From: DASRFR01 sp035651455
GTDB taxonomy: Bacteria; Acidobacteriota; Terriglobia; Terriglobales; Acidobacteriaceae
Direction of reading: 5' to 3'
DNA length: 64,000 nucleotides
NCBI GenBank assembly: GCA_035651455.1
Contig: DASRFR010000029.1
Location: 124,001-188,000, forward strand
In this document: piece after piece, positions 43,987 through 50,893 of the stretch
Position numbering within the stretch: position 1 is the first letter of the stretch
Layout of the letters: every line of letters starts with the position of its first letter
The notes under the pieces: generated by a model
Told to the model about the DNA's origin: nothing
The model's input: only the letters and a program-made list of their open reading frames with translations
Databases searched by the model: none
Translations under genes and position numbers: made by a program

Positions 43987-44427
43987 ATGCAACGCGAATA
44001 CCCTAAAATGCCCTTTGTCGGAGTCGGTGCCATCGTCATCGAGAACGACCGCGTTCTCCTGATCAAGCGGGGACATGCACCACTACTAGGCGAGTGGTCG
44101 ATCCCCGGTGGCGTCCTCGAAGTGGGAGAGACTCTTCGCCAAGGCGTGATGCGCGAAGCTCGCGAGGAAACCGGCCTGCGAGTCGAGCCCGCGGAACTGC
44201 TGGGCGTGTACGATCGCGTGCTGCGCGACGATTCGAACGCGGTGCTTTATCACTACGTCTTGATTGACTTCCTCTGCCGCCGCATCAATGGAACTTTGCA
44301 GGCGTCCGGCGATGCCGCAGAGGTCCGCTGGTTTAGTCCCGAGGAACTGCCCGACCTGAAGCTTGCACCGGATACCGCCGACGTCATTCGCAAAGGTTAC
44401 GAGAGCGATCGGGCACGGCGAGCTTAA
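43987..44427 (+). CDS. Nudix hydrolase
   Basis: A 146-residue Nudix protein. The box GGVLEVGETLRQGVMREARE continues with ETGLRVE to give the canonical GX5EX7REXXEEXGL; upstream 'VGVGAIVIENDRVLLIKRG' forms the core strands. The N-terminus MQREYPKMP is extended by a few residues and ATG at 44008 is an alternative. Substrate cannot be told, though the C-terminal 'WFSPEELPDLKLAPDT' fits NTP or ADP-sugar hydrolases. It ends in TTAA shared with the convergent DUF2007 gene. Confidence 0.9.
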   Translation: MQREYPKMPFVGVGAIVIENDRVLLIKRGHAPLLGEWSIPGGVLEVGETLRQGVMREAREETGLRVEPAELLGVYDRVLRDDSNAVLYHYVLIDFLCRRINGTLQASGDAAEVRWFSPEELPDLKLAPDTADVIRKGYESDRARRA

Positions 44428-45053
44428 GACTCGTCTGTCTGAATGTCGTCCTCGACCCAGCGCCGGCCGCAGGTAAAACATTTCCACGATTTGCGCTCCA
44501 ACGGGATCGGCACGCCTAAATAGGCGCTGGCATAGGCCACCGGCTTATTCAGATTTTCAAAGCTGATGTCCAGCGAGTAGCACTTGGGGCACCGCGGTTG
44601 CTTGTAGTCGCCCACACCTTCGATCTCGAACTCCTCAGGGATAGGTTGGTCCAACAATGCATTGGCAGCTTCGGCATCCTCAGAGGCGACCTGCAGCCGG
44701 ATGCCTCCCACGAAGTTCGAGATGAACCAGTCCAGCCGGACCAGGTTCTCATTGCTGAGAAACGAATCGATGGACGCGGAATCCAGTATGCCCTTGGCCA
44801 GCAACGCCTCCGGAAGATCCCGGAATGCGCGAATGGTTATCAGTTCCCGCATTCGCGGCTGTTCCTGCGCTTGCAACGTAGGTTCGGGAATCTCGTCCAG
44901 GTCTCTGCGATCGAGTTCGTCTTCCAGGATTTCACGCGCCAACTCGGTAAGCGAGTCCGCATCTTTGGCCAATTTTTCCAACTCCCGGTCGGAAAGGCTG
45001 GCGTAATACCGAATCAGGCGCTGGCGTTCTTGCTGGGGATCGGGAGCGGCCAT
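44424..45053 (-). CDS. DUF2007-type putative signal-transducing protein with zinc ribbon
   Basis: A 209-residue protein with an N-terminal helical segment (DRELEKLAKDADSLTELARE), a DUF2007-like ferredoxin fold ('MRELITIRAFRDLPEALLAKGILDSASIDSFL', 'GGIRLQVASEDAEAANALLD') and a C-terminal zinc ribbon (RCPKCYSLDISFEN ... WKCFTCGRRW). DUF2007 is a putative signal protein of unknown ligand. Its stop overlaps the Nudix stop (TTAA at 44424-44427). The start is MAAPDPQQERQ at 45053. The RNA terminator at 45.13 kb lies upstream. Confidence 0.72.
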   Translation of the reverse strand: MAAPDPQQERQRLIRYYASLSDRELEKLAKDADSLTELAREILEDELDRRDLDEIPEPTLQAQEQPRMRELITIRAFRDLPEALLAKGILDSASIDSFLSNENLVRLDWFISNFVGGIRLQVASEDAEAANALLDQPIPEEFEIEGVGDYKQPRCPKCYSLDISFENLNKPVAYASAYLGVPIPLERKSWKCFTCGRRWVEDDIQTDES

Positions 45054-45126
45054 AAAGGAGTTGAAAGAATGATACTGGTTTTAGAAATGCGCGGGTACCT
45101 TCGAGCTTTCGAGTCCACAAACAGAA

Positions 45127-45156
45127 CGGCCCGTGCATGTTGTCATACACGGGCCG
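45127..45156 (-). terminator. Intrinsic terminator of the structured RNA
   Basis: A 9-bp perfect GC-rich stem (CGGCCCGTG/CACGGGCCG) with a 12-base loop, followed on the minus strand by TTCTGTTTG. Confidence 0.8.
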
Positions 45157-45353
45157 CCCGGTGGACTGTTTGGGATTGACCAAGAGGTGGTCACTCTACG
45201 TGGCCTCTTACGGCAACTCCGGGTCCCGGCGCGACCTAAACGCCGGGCGGATCGAATCCAAACTCACCGGTTAGTGTGCGGGCTGTAGCTCCTTGTGGCG
45301 AACGACTTTTCCAAGCCTAACGCCTTTGGGAGCCCCGCTTAGAGCGACCTGCT

Positions 45354-45416
45354 CTAAGTCTCAGCCACCTCACCTGGTCTTTTGTACCACCTACTACTGC
45401 CTTCAGAACTTGTCAT
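45354..45416 (-). CDS. Short ORF (20 codons) in the structured RNA
   Basis: A 20-codon ORF that begins ATG at 45416, eight bases after a strong AAAGGAGG ribosome site, and ends TAG at 45354. The peptide has the hydrophilic core SSRWYKRPGEVAET. It could be a leader peptide, a regulatory peptide or a chance ORF in the RNA. The stop codon lies inside the 8-bp hairpin, so translation and this fold would interfere. Upstream in-frame codons cross the promoter and are not used. Confidence 0.5.
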   Translation of the reverse strand: MTSSEGSSRWYKRPGEVAET

Positions 45417-45444
45417 CAGACCACCTCCTTTCCGGTGTAGTTTC

Positions 45445-45473
45445 ACCTTAGTAAAAAACCAGAGCTGAGTCAA
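45445..45473 (-). promoter_or_regulatory. Sigma-70-like promoter of the structured RNA
   Basis: TTGACT (45473-45468), a 17-base spacer and TAAGGT (45450-45445) form a good housekeeping promoter ending about 30 bases before the ATG. The -35 lies inside the loop of CCAGAGC/GCTCTGG, which is followed by TTTTTT and could also end upstream (ubiX) transcripts. Confidence 0.6.
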
Positions 45474-45484
45474 ATCGGCTCTGG
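45454..45484 (-). terminator. Possible ubiX terminator overlapping the RNA promoter
   Basis: A 7-bp stem (CCAGAGC/GCTCTGG, loop of 12 bases) followed on the minus strand by TTTTTTA. It lies about 165 bp after the ubiX stop and overlaps the promoter hexamers, so one element may do both jobs. Confidence 0.5.
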
Positions 45485-45648
45485 ACAAGGCATCGCGAGA
45501 GTTAACGCCGACATTCCGGCAGTATTTCCGCTCACAAAACTGCACCGAATTCTGAGCGTACCGACACTGGAAATCTCCAATTTCACTCCTACGGGGCATG
45601 TCCGGACGCTATCTATCCCCTGTACTTGCAGCTTCTTAGACTGGTGTT

Positions 45649-46248
45649 TCAGCCTTTCCAGCGATATGCGTCCGGCTGCGCGAGGCCGAGGTGTGCGAGC
45701 ACGCGGTAAGCGAACTCGCGCGCAATCTCCTCAACCGAAGCAGGACGAAAGTAGAAGGCTGGAATCAGCGGGAAGATGGTCGCCCCGGCATCCGCGGCTC
45801 GATACATATTGCGGATGTGGATTTTGTTGAGGGGTGTCTCACGCACGCAAAGAACCAAAGGGCGGCGCTCTTTGAGGCATACGTCCGCGGCGCGTTCGAT
45901 CAACTGCGAGGCGATGCCATTCGCGATTCGCGCCAGGGTACCGACGCTGCACGGCAGAACGATCATGGCGTCCGCGGGATAGGATCCGCTGGCAATGTTC
46001 GCGCCAATGTCGTCGTTCGATTGCTGGTGGACTTTGGCCGACTCCTTACCGAGGAGTTGGTCGACAAGCCTGGATCGGCCTTGGAGCCCGAGTTCCTCGG
46101 CCATCACGCGGAGGGAGCTGTCGGAGGCGACAAAATTTACGGCTGTGATTCGCCGATCGCGATCAACCGCCAGCAACAACTCTCGCAGGAATAGCGCCCC
46201 GCTGGCGCCGGTGGTCGCGATGATGAGGTTTGTCGGCGGGTTTGGCAC
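45649..46248 (-). CDS. ubiX: Flavin prenyltransferase (UbiX)
   Basis: Prenylates FMN to the cofactor of UbiD-type decarboxylases. The protein of 199 residues has the N-terminal NLIIATTGASGALFLRELLL (FMN site), the 'SYPADAMIVLPCSVGTLARIANGIASQLIERAADV' core and 'RPLVLCVRETPLNKIHIRNM' with the conserved Arg/Glu. The GTG at 46248 is chosen because the family N-terminus starts there and a longer frame from 46368 would leave only 10 bp to the divergent gene. No ubiD is in the window. Confidence 0.88.
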   Translation of the reverse strand: MPNPPTNLIIATTGASGALFLRELLLAVDRDRRITAVNFVASDSSLRVMAEELGLQGRSRLVDQLLGKESAKVHQQSNDDIGANIASGSYPADAMIVLPCSVGTLARIANGIASQLIERAADVCLKERRPLVLCVRETPLNKIHIRNMYRAADAGATIFPLIPAFYFRPASVEEIAREFAYRVLAHLGLAQPDAYRWKG

Positions 46249-46378
46249 AGTTTCCGGTCGACAAGGCGGGCAGCTGTGGACATCCGCAGCTAAGCACCTC
46301 GAAATGTTGAGGATAGGGGCGTCTGCCCGGCCAGTCAAGTGGCCCAGCCGAATACAGGAAGGGAGCATCTAAATCACG

Positions 46379-48064
46379 ATGGCCAGCCCGGCGAGCTTAC
46401 GGTCCCGTCGCAGCGCCGCACAGCTCGAGGCGCTGGTGGGCGTGGAGCGGGAAATCCGCGCCAATGACCCGAATAGCCGCCGCAAGTACCTGCAAGCTTT
46501 CAGTCAGGCTTTCCGAAACTACAAGTCGGTTTTGAGCCGTGAACAGGTCGACGCAGCCCTTGGCCGAGCCGATATTCTCCTCGTTGGCGATTACCACGCT
46601 CTGCCGGCTTCACAATTGTTCGCCGCTGCCCTGCTTCGCAACCTGTGCACAAACGGTACCCGGCCGGTGATTCTCGGGGTTGAAACGGTTTTTTCACGCG
46701 ACCAGCACATTCTCGACGAGTGGATGCAGCAAGAGATTGACGAGCATGAGCTACGGGCGCGCATCCGCTTCGACCTGGATTGGGGATACGACTGGCAGCC
46801 CTTCTATGAACTGCTGCAAACTGCCCGTGACTGCTCGGCGAAAGTGTACGGCCTCGATTGTATTCCCCGAGAAGACCTGCGCAAGATCGCTGCCCGCGAT
46901 CGCCATGCATCGGACATGATTGTGGAAATCCGCGAGCGTCATCCCGATGCTATTATCGTGGTGCTCTTTGGTGAATCGCATCTCGCTCCCGAGCACCTGC
47001 CAAAACTTCTCAGGGCACAACTGCCCACTGCAGAAATGCTGACTATTCTGCAAAACGTTGACGCGCTCTATTGGCGTGCTGCCGGCGAGCAGAGCGAGCA
47101 TGTGGAAGCGGTGCAAGTCAGCGACGATGTAATCTGCGTTTTCAACGCCACGCCTCTCGAGAAGTACGAGAATTACCGGCTCTGTCTTGATCGATGGAGC
47201 CGCGAAGGTGCTGGTAATCCGGACCTTGGCCCAACCATCTACAACCTGATCGACGGACTTTTGCGGTTTCTTGACATCAATCGGTACTCCTCCCACAACA
47301 CCACGCAGCCGCGTTTCCTCGTCGATCTAATGCCGGAAGTGTATTGCCGGTCGTCAGATGCGCTGCTGCGCCGGCTGCTCGCGCGTAAGGGCTTCAGCGA
47401 TGAAGAGAAGAAGGCGATGCTGCGCAAGGTAGAGGACCAGGGCAGCGCCTATTTGCCACAGATCAATGCCTTCTACATTCGCGAACTAAAGATGATGTAT
47501 GCGGCTGAGGAAGTGGCCAGGTTCCTGCATCACGCGTGCCGCGCGCTTCCTAAACGTCTCAACGGCCACGTCCTAACGCCTCTCGCACCGGCCGACGCGT
47601 TCTATAGCCGCGTGCTGGAGAATGCGCTTGCTTATGTCGGATCGCGCGCTCTATATCCCGCGCGGGCGCCCCTGCGGGAAAGTGATCTCTACAAACTGTA
47701 CGACGAGACCTCTGAGGATGTGCTCGCGCATACCGGCTTTAATGTCGTCCAACTGATGACGACGGTTGACTTTCTGGTTCTTCATCGCGAGTACGAACTC
47801 AAAACAGGACATTATTCAGCAGTCCCCACTCCGATCGAATCCGGCGTGCTCTCCACGGGAAAGCAATTTGATTATGTGACCCAGACCCTGGGTGACCTTC
47901 TGGGTACCGACATTTACGATGCTTATCTGGAAGGTCGGCTCACGCGCACGGCGGTGCGTCATCTGTTTCTGACTCACCTTGAACAGCCCGGAGCTGCGCG
48001 GCAGGCTTACTTCTCAATTGCCAACAAGGTGCGGGCGATGAAGAAGCGACCGAGGACTTCTTAG
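46379..48064 (+). CDS. ChaN-like protein, double-size form
   Basis: A 561-residue protein. The N-terminal half (residues 50-280) resembles the ChaN family, with 'DILLVGDYHALPASQLFAAALLRNL', LGVETVFSRDQHILDEWM, and VVLFGESHLAPEHLPKLL. ChaN proteins are usually heme-binding lipoproteins or periplasmic; here no signal peptide is present. The C-terminal half (residues 330-560) has an all-helical stretch 'LLARKGFSDEEKKAMLRKVE' and a late 'TQTLGDLLGTDIYDAYLEG' of unknown family. ATG at 46379 is immediately downstream of the divergent ubiX region. Confidence 0.68.
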   Translation: MASPASLRSRRSAAQLEALVGVEREIRANDPNSRRKYLQAFSQAFRNYKSVLSREQVDAALGRADILLVGDYHALPASQLFAAALLRNLCTNGTRPVILGVETVFSRDQHILDEWMQQEIDEHELRARIRFDLDWGYDWQPFYELLQTARDCSAKVYGLDCIPREDLRKIAARDRHASDMIVEIRERHPDAIIVVLFGESHLAPEHLPKLLRAQLPTAEMLTILQNVDALYWRAAGEQSEHVEAVQVSDDVICVFNATPLEKYENYRLCLDRWSREGAGNPDLGPTIYNLIDGLLRFLDINRYSSHNTTQPRFLVDLMPEVYCRSSDALLRRLLARKGFSDEEKKAMLRKVEDQGSAYLPQINAFYIRELKMMYAAEEVARFLHHACRALPKRLNGHVLTPLAPADAFYSRVLENALAYVGSRALYPARAPLRESDLYKLYDETSEDVLAHTGFNVVQLMTTVDFLVLHREYELKTGHYSAVPTPIESGVLSTGKQFDYVTQTLGDLLGTDIYDAYLEGRLTRTAVRHLFLTHLEQPGAARQAYFSIANKVRAMKKRPRTS

Positions 48065-48068
48065 CGGC

Positions 48069-49499
48069 TCATTGATTCCTGACGACAAACTGCTTCATTT
48101 TCCGCAAAAGCGACTGCGGCGCCTCGGCTTCCAGTTCCACAACCCCGTCCCTGAATTGACGCGAGTAAATTCGCGATTGTGCCTGAAGCATGGCCAGCAG
48201 CTTACCCTCTTTTTGCGGTACACGCAGATGCACGCGGCTGCCCCGATCCTCTTCCAATTCGCGGTCGATCGCATCCAGAAGAGTTGTAATACCAATCCCT
48301 TTTGCGGCGGAAACGTGCACTGTCGTCACGTCGTCGCGCAAATCGTCGCGCCTCGCCGCAGGCAGCAGGTCGATCTTGTTCACCACCTGCAAGCGGGGCT
48401 TCTTGTCAGCTTCGAGTTCTTTAAGAACCAGCTCAACTTGCGCATGCTGTTCGGCCGCGAGCGGGCTGCTTGCATCCGAAACCTCCAGGACAAGAGCCGC
48501 ACGTTGCACTTCTTCCAGAGTCGCGCGAAATGCGCTGACCAGCGTGTGCGGAAGGTTGCGGATAAATCCCACGGTGTCAGAGAGCAGCACCTTGCGTCGG
48601 GAAGGCAGTTCCACCGCGCGGATAGTGGGATCGAGGGTGGCGAACATTTTCGATGATGCCAGAACGTTTGCCTGGGTCAACGCATTGAAGAGAGTCGATT
48701 TTCCCGCATTCGTGTAGCCGACCAGGGCGATGGTGGCCATAGGTACGGACTCCCGCCGCTGGCGCTGCTGTGCGCGGATACGGCGCACGTTCTCGATCTG
48801 CTCTTTTACGTGGCGAATACGCCGGTAGATTTTGCGACGGTCGGTTTCCAGCTGTGTTTCGCCAGGTCCCCGGGTACCGATGCCGCCGCCGAGTTGCGAC
48901 ATTTCGATGCCACGGCCGCCCAATCGCGGGAGCATGTATTCCAATTGGGCGAGTTCAACCTGCAGTTGACCTTCCCGCGTTTTTGCGTGGCGGGCGAAAA
49001 TGTCCAGGATCAGTTGGGTGCGGTCGACCACGCGCGTGTGCACCTCATTCTCGATGTTGCGCTGCTGAGAGGGGGAAAGATCGTGGTCGAAGATGATGAG
49101 GTCGGCGGAAACAGATGCGGCTGCGCCGGCGATTTCCTCAAGCTTGCCGCGCCCGATCAACGTCGCTGGGTCGGGACGGTCGCGGCGCTGCAGAAATTCA
49201 CCGGCAATCTCGGCACCCGCACTGCCCGTCAGGGTGCGTAATTCGTCCAGAGACTCGCGCGCGGTGAACTCGGGCGCATGGGAAGGCTGCGCCGCACTCG
49301 ACTTGGCAAGGGCGGTGTCCCTCGCCACCTGAGCTCCCGGCGTGAGGGCACCCTTAACGGCGCCCGGTTTGCGACGGGCCCGATACTCCAATCCAACCAG
49401 AAACGCACGTTCGATTGGGCCTCGGCGGACAGGCACATTCCGGGCTGTGTTGCGGAGGTCGTCTTCGCCCCTGGAGGATCTGAACCCTTTGCTCTGCAA
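48069..49499 (-). CDS. hflX: GTPase HflX
   Basis: Ribosome-associated GTPase that splits stalled ribosomes. The 476-residue protein has the glycine-rich linker GGGIGTRGPGETQLETDRR, G1 ALVGYTNAGKSTLFNALT, G3 LSDTVGFIRNLPHTLV and G4 QVVNKIDLLPAA. The first 50 residues form an Arg-rich tail (SSRGEDDLRNTARNVPVRRG) and could in part be untranslated. It follows hfq by 12 bp on the same strand, as in E. coli. It converges with the ChaN-like gene. Confidence 0.95.
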   Translation of the reverse strand: MQSKGFRSSRGEDDLRNTARNVPVRRGPIERAFLVGLEYRARRKPGAVKGALTPGAQVARDTALAKSSAAQPSHAPEFTARESLDELRTLTGSAGAEIAGEFLQRRDRPDPATLIGRGKLEEIAGAAASVSADLIIFDHDLSPSQQRNIENEVHTRVVDRTQLILDIFARHAKTREGQLQVELAQLEYMLPRLGGRGIEMSQLGGGIGTRGPGETQLETDRRKIYRRIRHVKEQIENVRRIRAQQRQRRESVPMATIALVGYTNAGKSTLFNALTQANVLASSKMFATLDPTIRAVELPSRRKVLLSDTVGFIRNLPHTLVSAFRATLEEVQRAALVLEVSDASSPLAAEQHAQVELVLKELEADKKPRLQVVNKIDLLPAARRDDLRDDVTTVHVSAAKGIGITTLLDAIDRELEEDRGSRVHLRVPQKEGKLLAMLQAQSRIYSRQFRDGVVELEAEAPQSLLRKMKQFVVRNQ

Positions 49500-49511
49500 A
49501 CCGAAGAATGC

Positions 49512-49811
49512 CTATCCTTCCGTGCCTGACGCGGGTGTCGTTTCGGTCACAACGCCTTGCGCCGAAGCGGCAGGTCGCGGCTCCGAGTGGCTGGCGTGTA
49601 TGCCTCTTCCCATGACCACCGTGGAAATTGCGTGCTTAAAAATCAACTGCTCCTGGTTGTTGGTCTCGAGCACAACCGAGTATTTATCAAAAGAGCGGAT
49701 ACGGCCCGTCAGCTTCACGCCGCTAATCAGATAAATGGTGATATTGGATTTTTCTTTGCGAGCTGCGTTGAGAAAGGAATCCTGAATATTTTGCGCCGGC
49801 TTGGTTTCCAT
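49512..49811 (-). CDS. hfq: RNA chaperone Hfq
   Basis: Hexameric Sm-like RNA chaperone that supports small-RNA pairing. The 99-residue protein has QDSFLNAARKEKSNITIYLI, GVKLTGRIRSFDKYSVVLET and 'QEQLIFKHAISTVVM' (Sm1 and Sm2), then a disordered tail of about 28 residues (SHSEPRPAASAQGVVTET). The ATG at 49811 follows AAGGAG by nine bases; the frame extends 12 codons further but lacks a ribosome site. It pairs with hflX downstream. An Hfq gene here fits with structured sRNAs in this region. Confidence 0.94.
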   Translation of the reverse strand: METKPAQNIQDSFLNAARKEKSNITIYLISGVKLTGRIRSFDKYSVVLETNNQEQLIFKHAISTVVMGRGIHASHSEPRPAASAQGVVTETTPASGTEG

Positions 49812-50043
49812 CTGCCGATCTCCTTGCTTTGAGTGAACCGCCCCCACTGTTGCTCCAATCCATATTGCTGGATCGGAAACCAGGGGAATAGCTTTGAGCC
49901 CATGCTATCGGGGCAATCGAGCCCCCATAGCCAACCTTTGTACGATACGGCCTAGTCCGCGAGTTTTCAACTACAGCTGGGCGCTTTGGGCCTGTGTTGT
50001 ACAATCCGCTCCGTAATCTGACCTACTGACACGAGGGACTCTC

Positions 50044-50787
50044 ATGCACAGTTTGCACTGTTACGCTGTCTTCACATTGCCTGCCGGCGACGCCACCCTA
50101 TGGATCCTCATCCGCTGGCTGCACTTTCTCGCCGGCATCATGTGGATTGGGCTGCTCTATTTTTTCAACCTGGTGAACGTCCCCTTTCTGAAGGAATTAG
50201 ACGCCCCCACTCGCGGCAAGGTGGTGACCACTCTGATGCCGCGCGCGTTGTCGTGGTTTCGCTGGTCGGCGCTGGTGACGGTTCTGGCGGGCGGGGCCTA
50301 TTGGGGCAACATTGTTGGCACAGACGCCCACAATGCTGGCGCTTCCAGCGGCGGCGTTATGGGCAGCTTCTTCCTGATCTGGACCGTAGTTTGGGCTTTA
50401 CTGTATGTGTGCTTGATTCCAGGGAAGGGCATCCTCGATAACGGAATTGTATTGGCCGTGATCTACGCAATCATTGTGATCGTCGCAACCTGGCTTTTTC
50501 TTGCCTGGAACAGCCGCGGATGGGAGAGCAACCGGCTACTCTCGATTGGCATTGGCGGCGGACTTGGGTGGGTGATGATGCTGAACGTCTGGGGTGTGAT
50601 CTGGCGTATTCAGAAGCGAATCATACAGTGGACTAAAGCTAACGCGGAGAACGGCACACCCATGCCCGACAAGGCAAAATACATGGCACGGCAGGCGTTC
50701 CTCGCATCCCGTACGAACGCGTGGCTGTCAGTGCCGCTGCTCTTCTTCATGGGCGCGTCGAGCCACTATCCGTTTCTAGGCAAATAG
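50044..50787 (+). CDS. PuuD-like membrane protein (urate hydroxylase membrane domain)
   Basis: A 247-residue membrane protein with about seven transmembrane segments. RWLHFLAGIMWIGLLYFFNL and 'TLMPRALSWFRWSALVTVLAGGAYW' are characteristic of the membrane part of bacterial urate hydroxylase PuuD. In canonical PuuD a cytochrome c domain follows; here the protein ends after the membrane part with SVPLLFFMGASSHYPFLG. Activity is therefore uncertain; heme-binding His residues in helices 1 and 7 are present. No purine catabolism genes adjoin it. Confidence 0.72.
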   Translation: MHSLHCYAVFTLPAGDATLWILIRWLHFLAGIMWIGLLYFFNLVNVPFLKELDAPTRGKVVTTLMPRALSWFRWSALVTVLAGGAYWGNIVGTDAHNAGASSGGVMGSFFLIWTVVWALLYVCLIPGKGILDNGIVLAVIYAIIVIVATWLFLAWNSRGWESNRLLSIGIGGGLGWVMMLNVWGVIWRIQKRIIQWTKANAENGTPMPDKAKYMARQAFLASRTNAWLSVPLLFFMGASSHYPFLGK

Positions 50788-50845
50788 TCCGCCACCGCCA
50801 TACAAAACTCCGGCTTCATCTTTTTCGCCAGCTTGCATTAAGCAA

Positions 50846-50873
50846 TAAAAAAGGCCGGCCTTTCGGCCGGCCT
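50846..50873 (-). terminator. Intrinsic terminator of the TonB-receptor gene
   Basis: A 9-bp perfect GC-rich stem (AGGCCGGCC/GGCCGGCCT, 50852-50873, loop TTTC) whose minus-strand 3' side runs into TTTTTTATT, 20 bp after the receptor stop codon. Confidence 0.9.
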
Positions 50874-50893
50874 GAGAAGAGCACAGCTGTTGG

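Larger units (their letters stand above)
45115..45440 (-). ncRNA. Candidate structured RNA with a short ORF
   Basis: A promoter-to-terminator unit of about 320 nt. Helices on the transcript: an 8-bp perfect hairpin (45358-45351/45345-45338, loop AGGTC); a compound hairpin 45338-45278 with GCGGG/CCCGC, GCTCC/GGAGC, GGCG/CGCC and GGCTT/AAGTC capped by GGAA; GGAT/ATCC with a 3-base loop (45259-45249); CCCGGCG/CGCCGGG (45247-45225). A 9-bp long-range match pairs the ribosome-site region (45427-45419) with 45192-45184 near the 3' end. No family is recognised; it is not tRNA, tmRNA, SRP or RNase P by motif. A 20-codon ORF lies at its 5' end. Confidence 0.55.

Noticed and set aside
45417..45599. Upstream extension of the short ORF to 81 codons
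   Set aside because: The extra codons cross the promoter and terminator elements and lack a ribosome site; the 20-codon form has a strong one.
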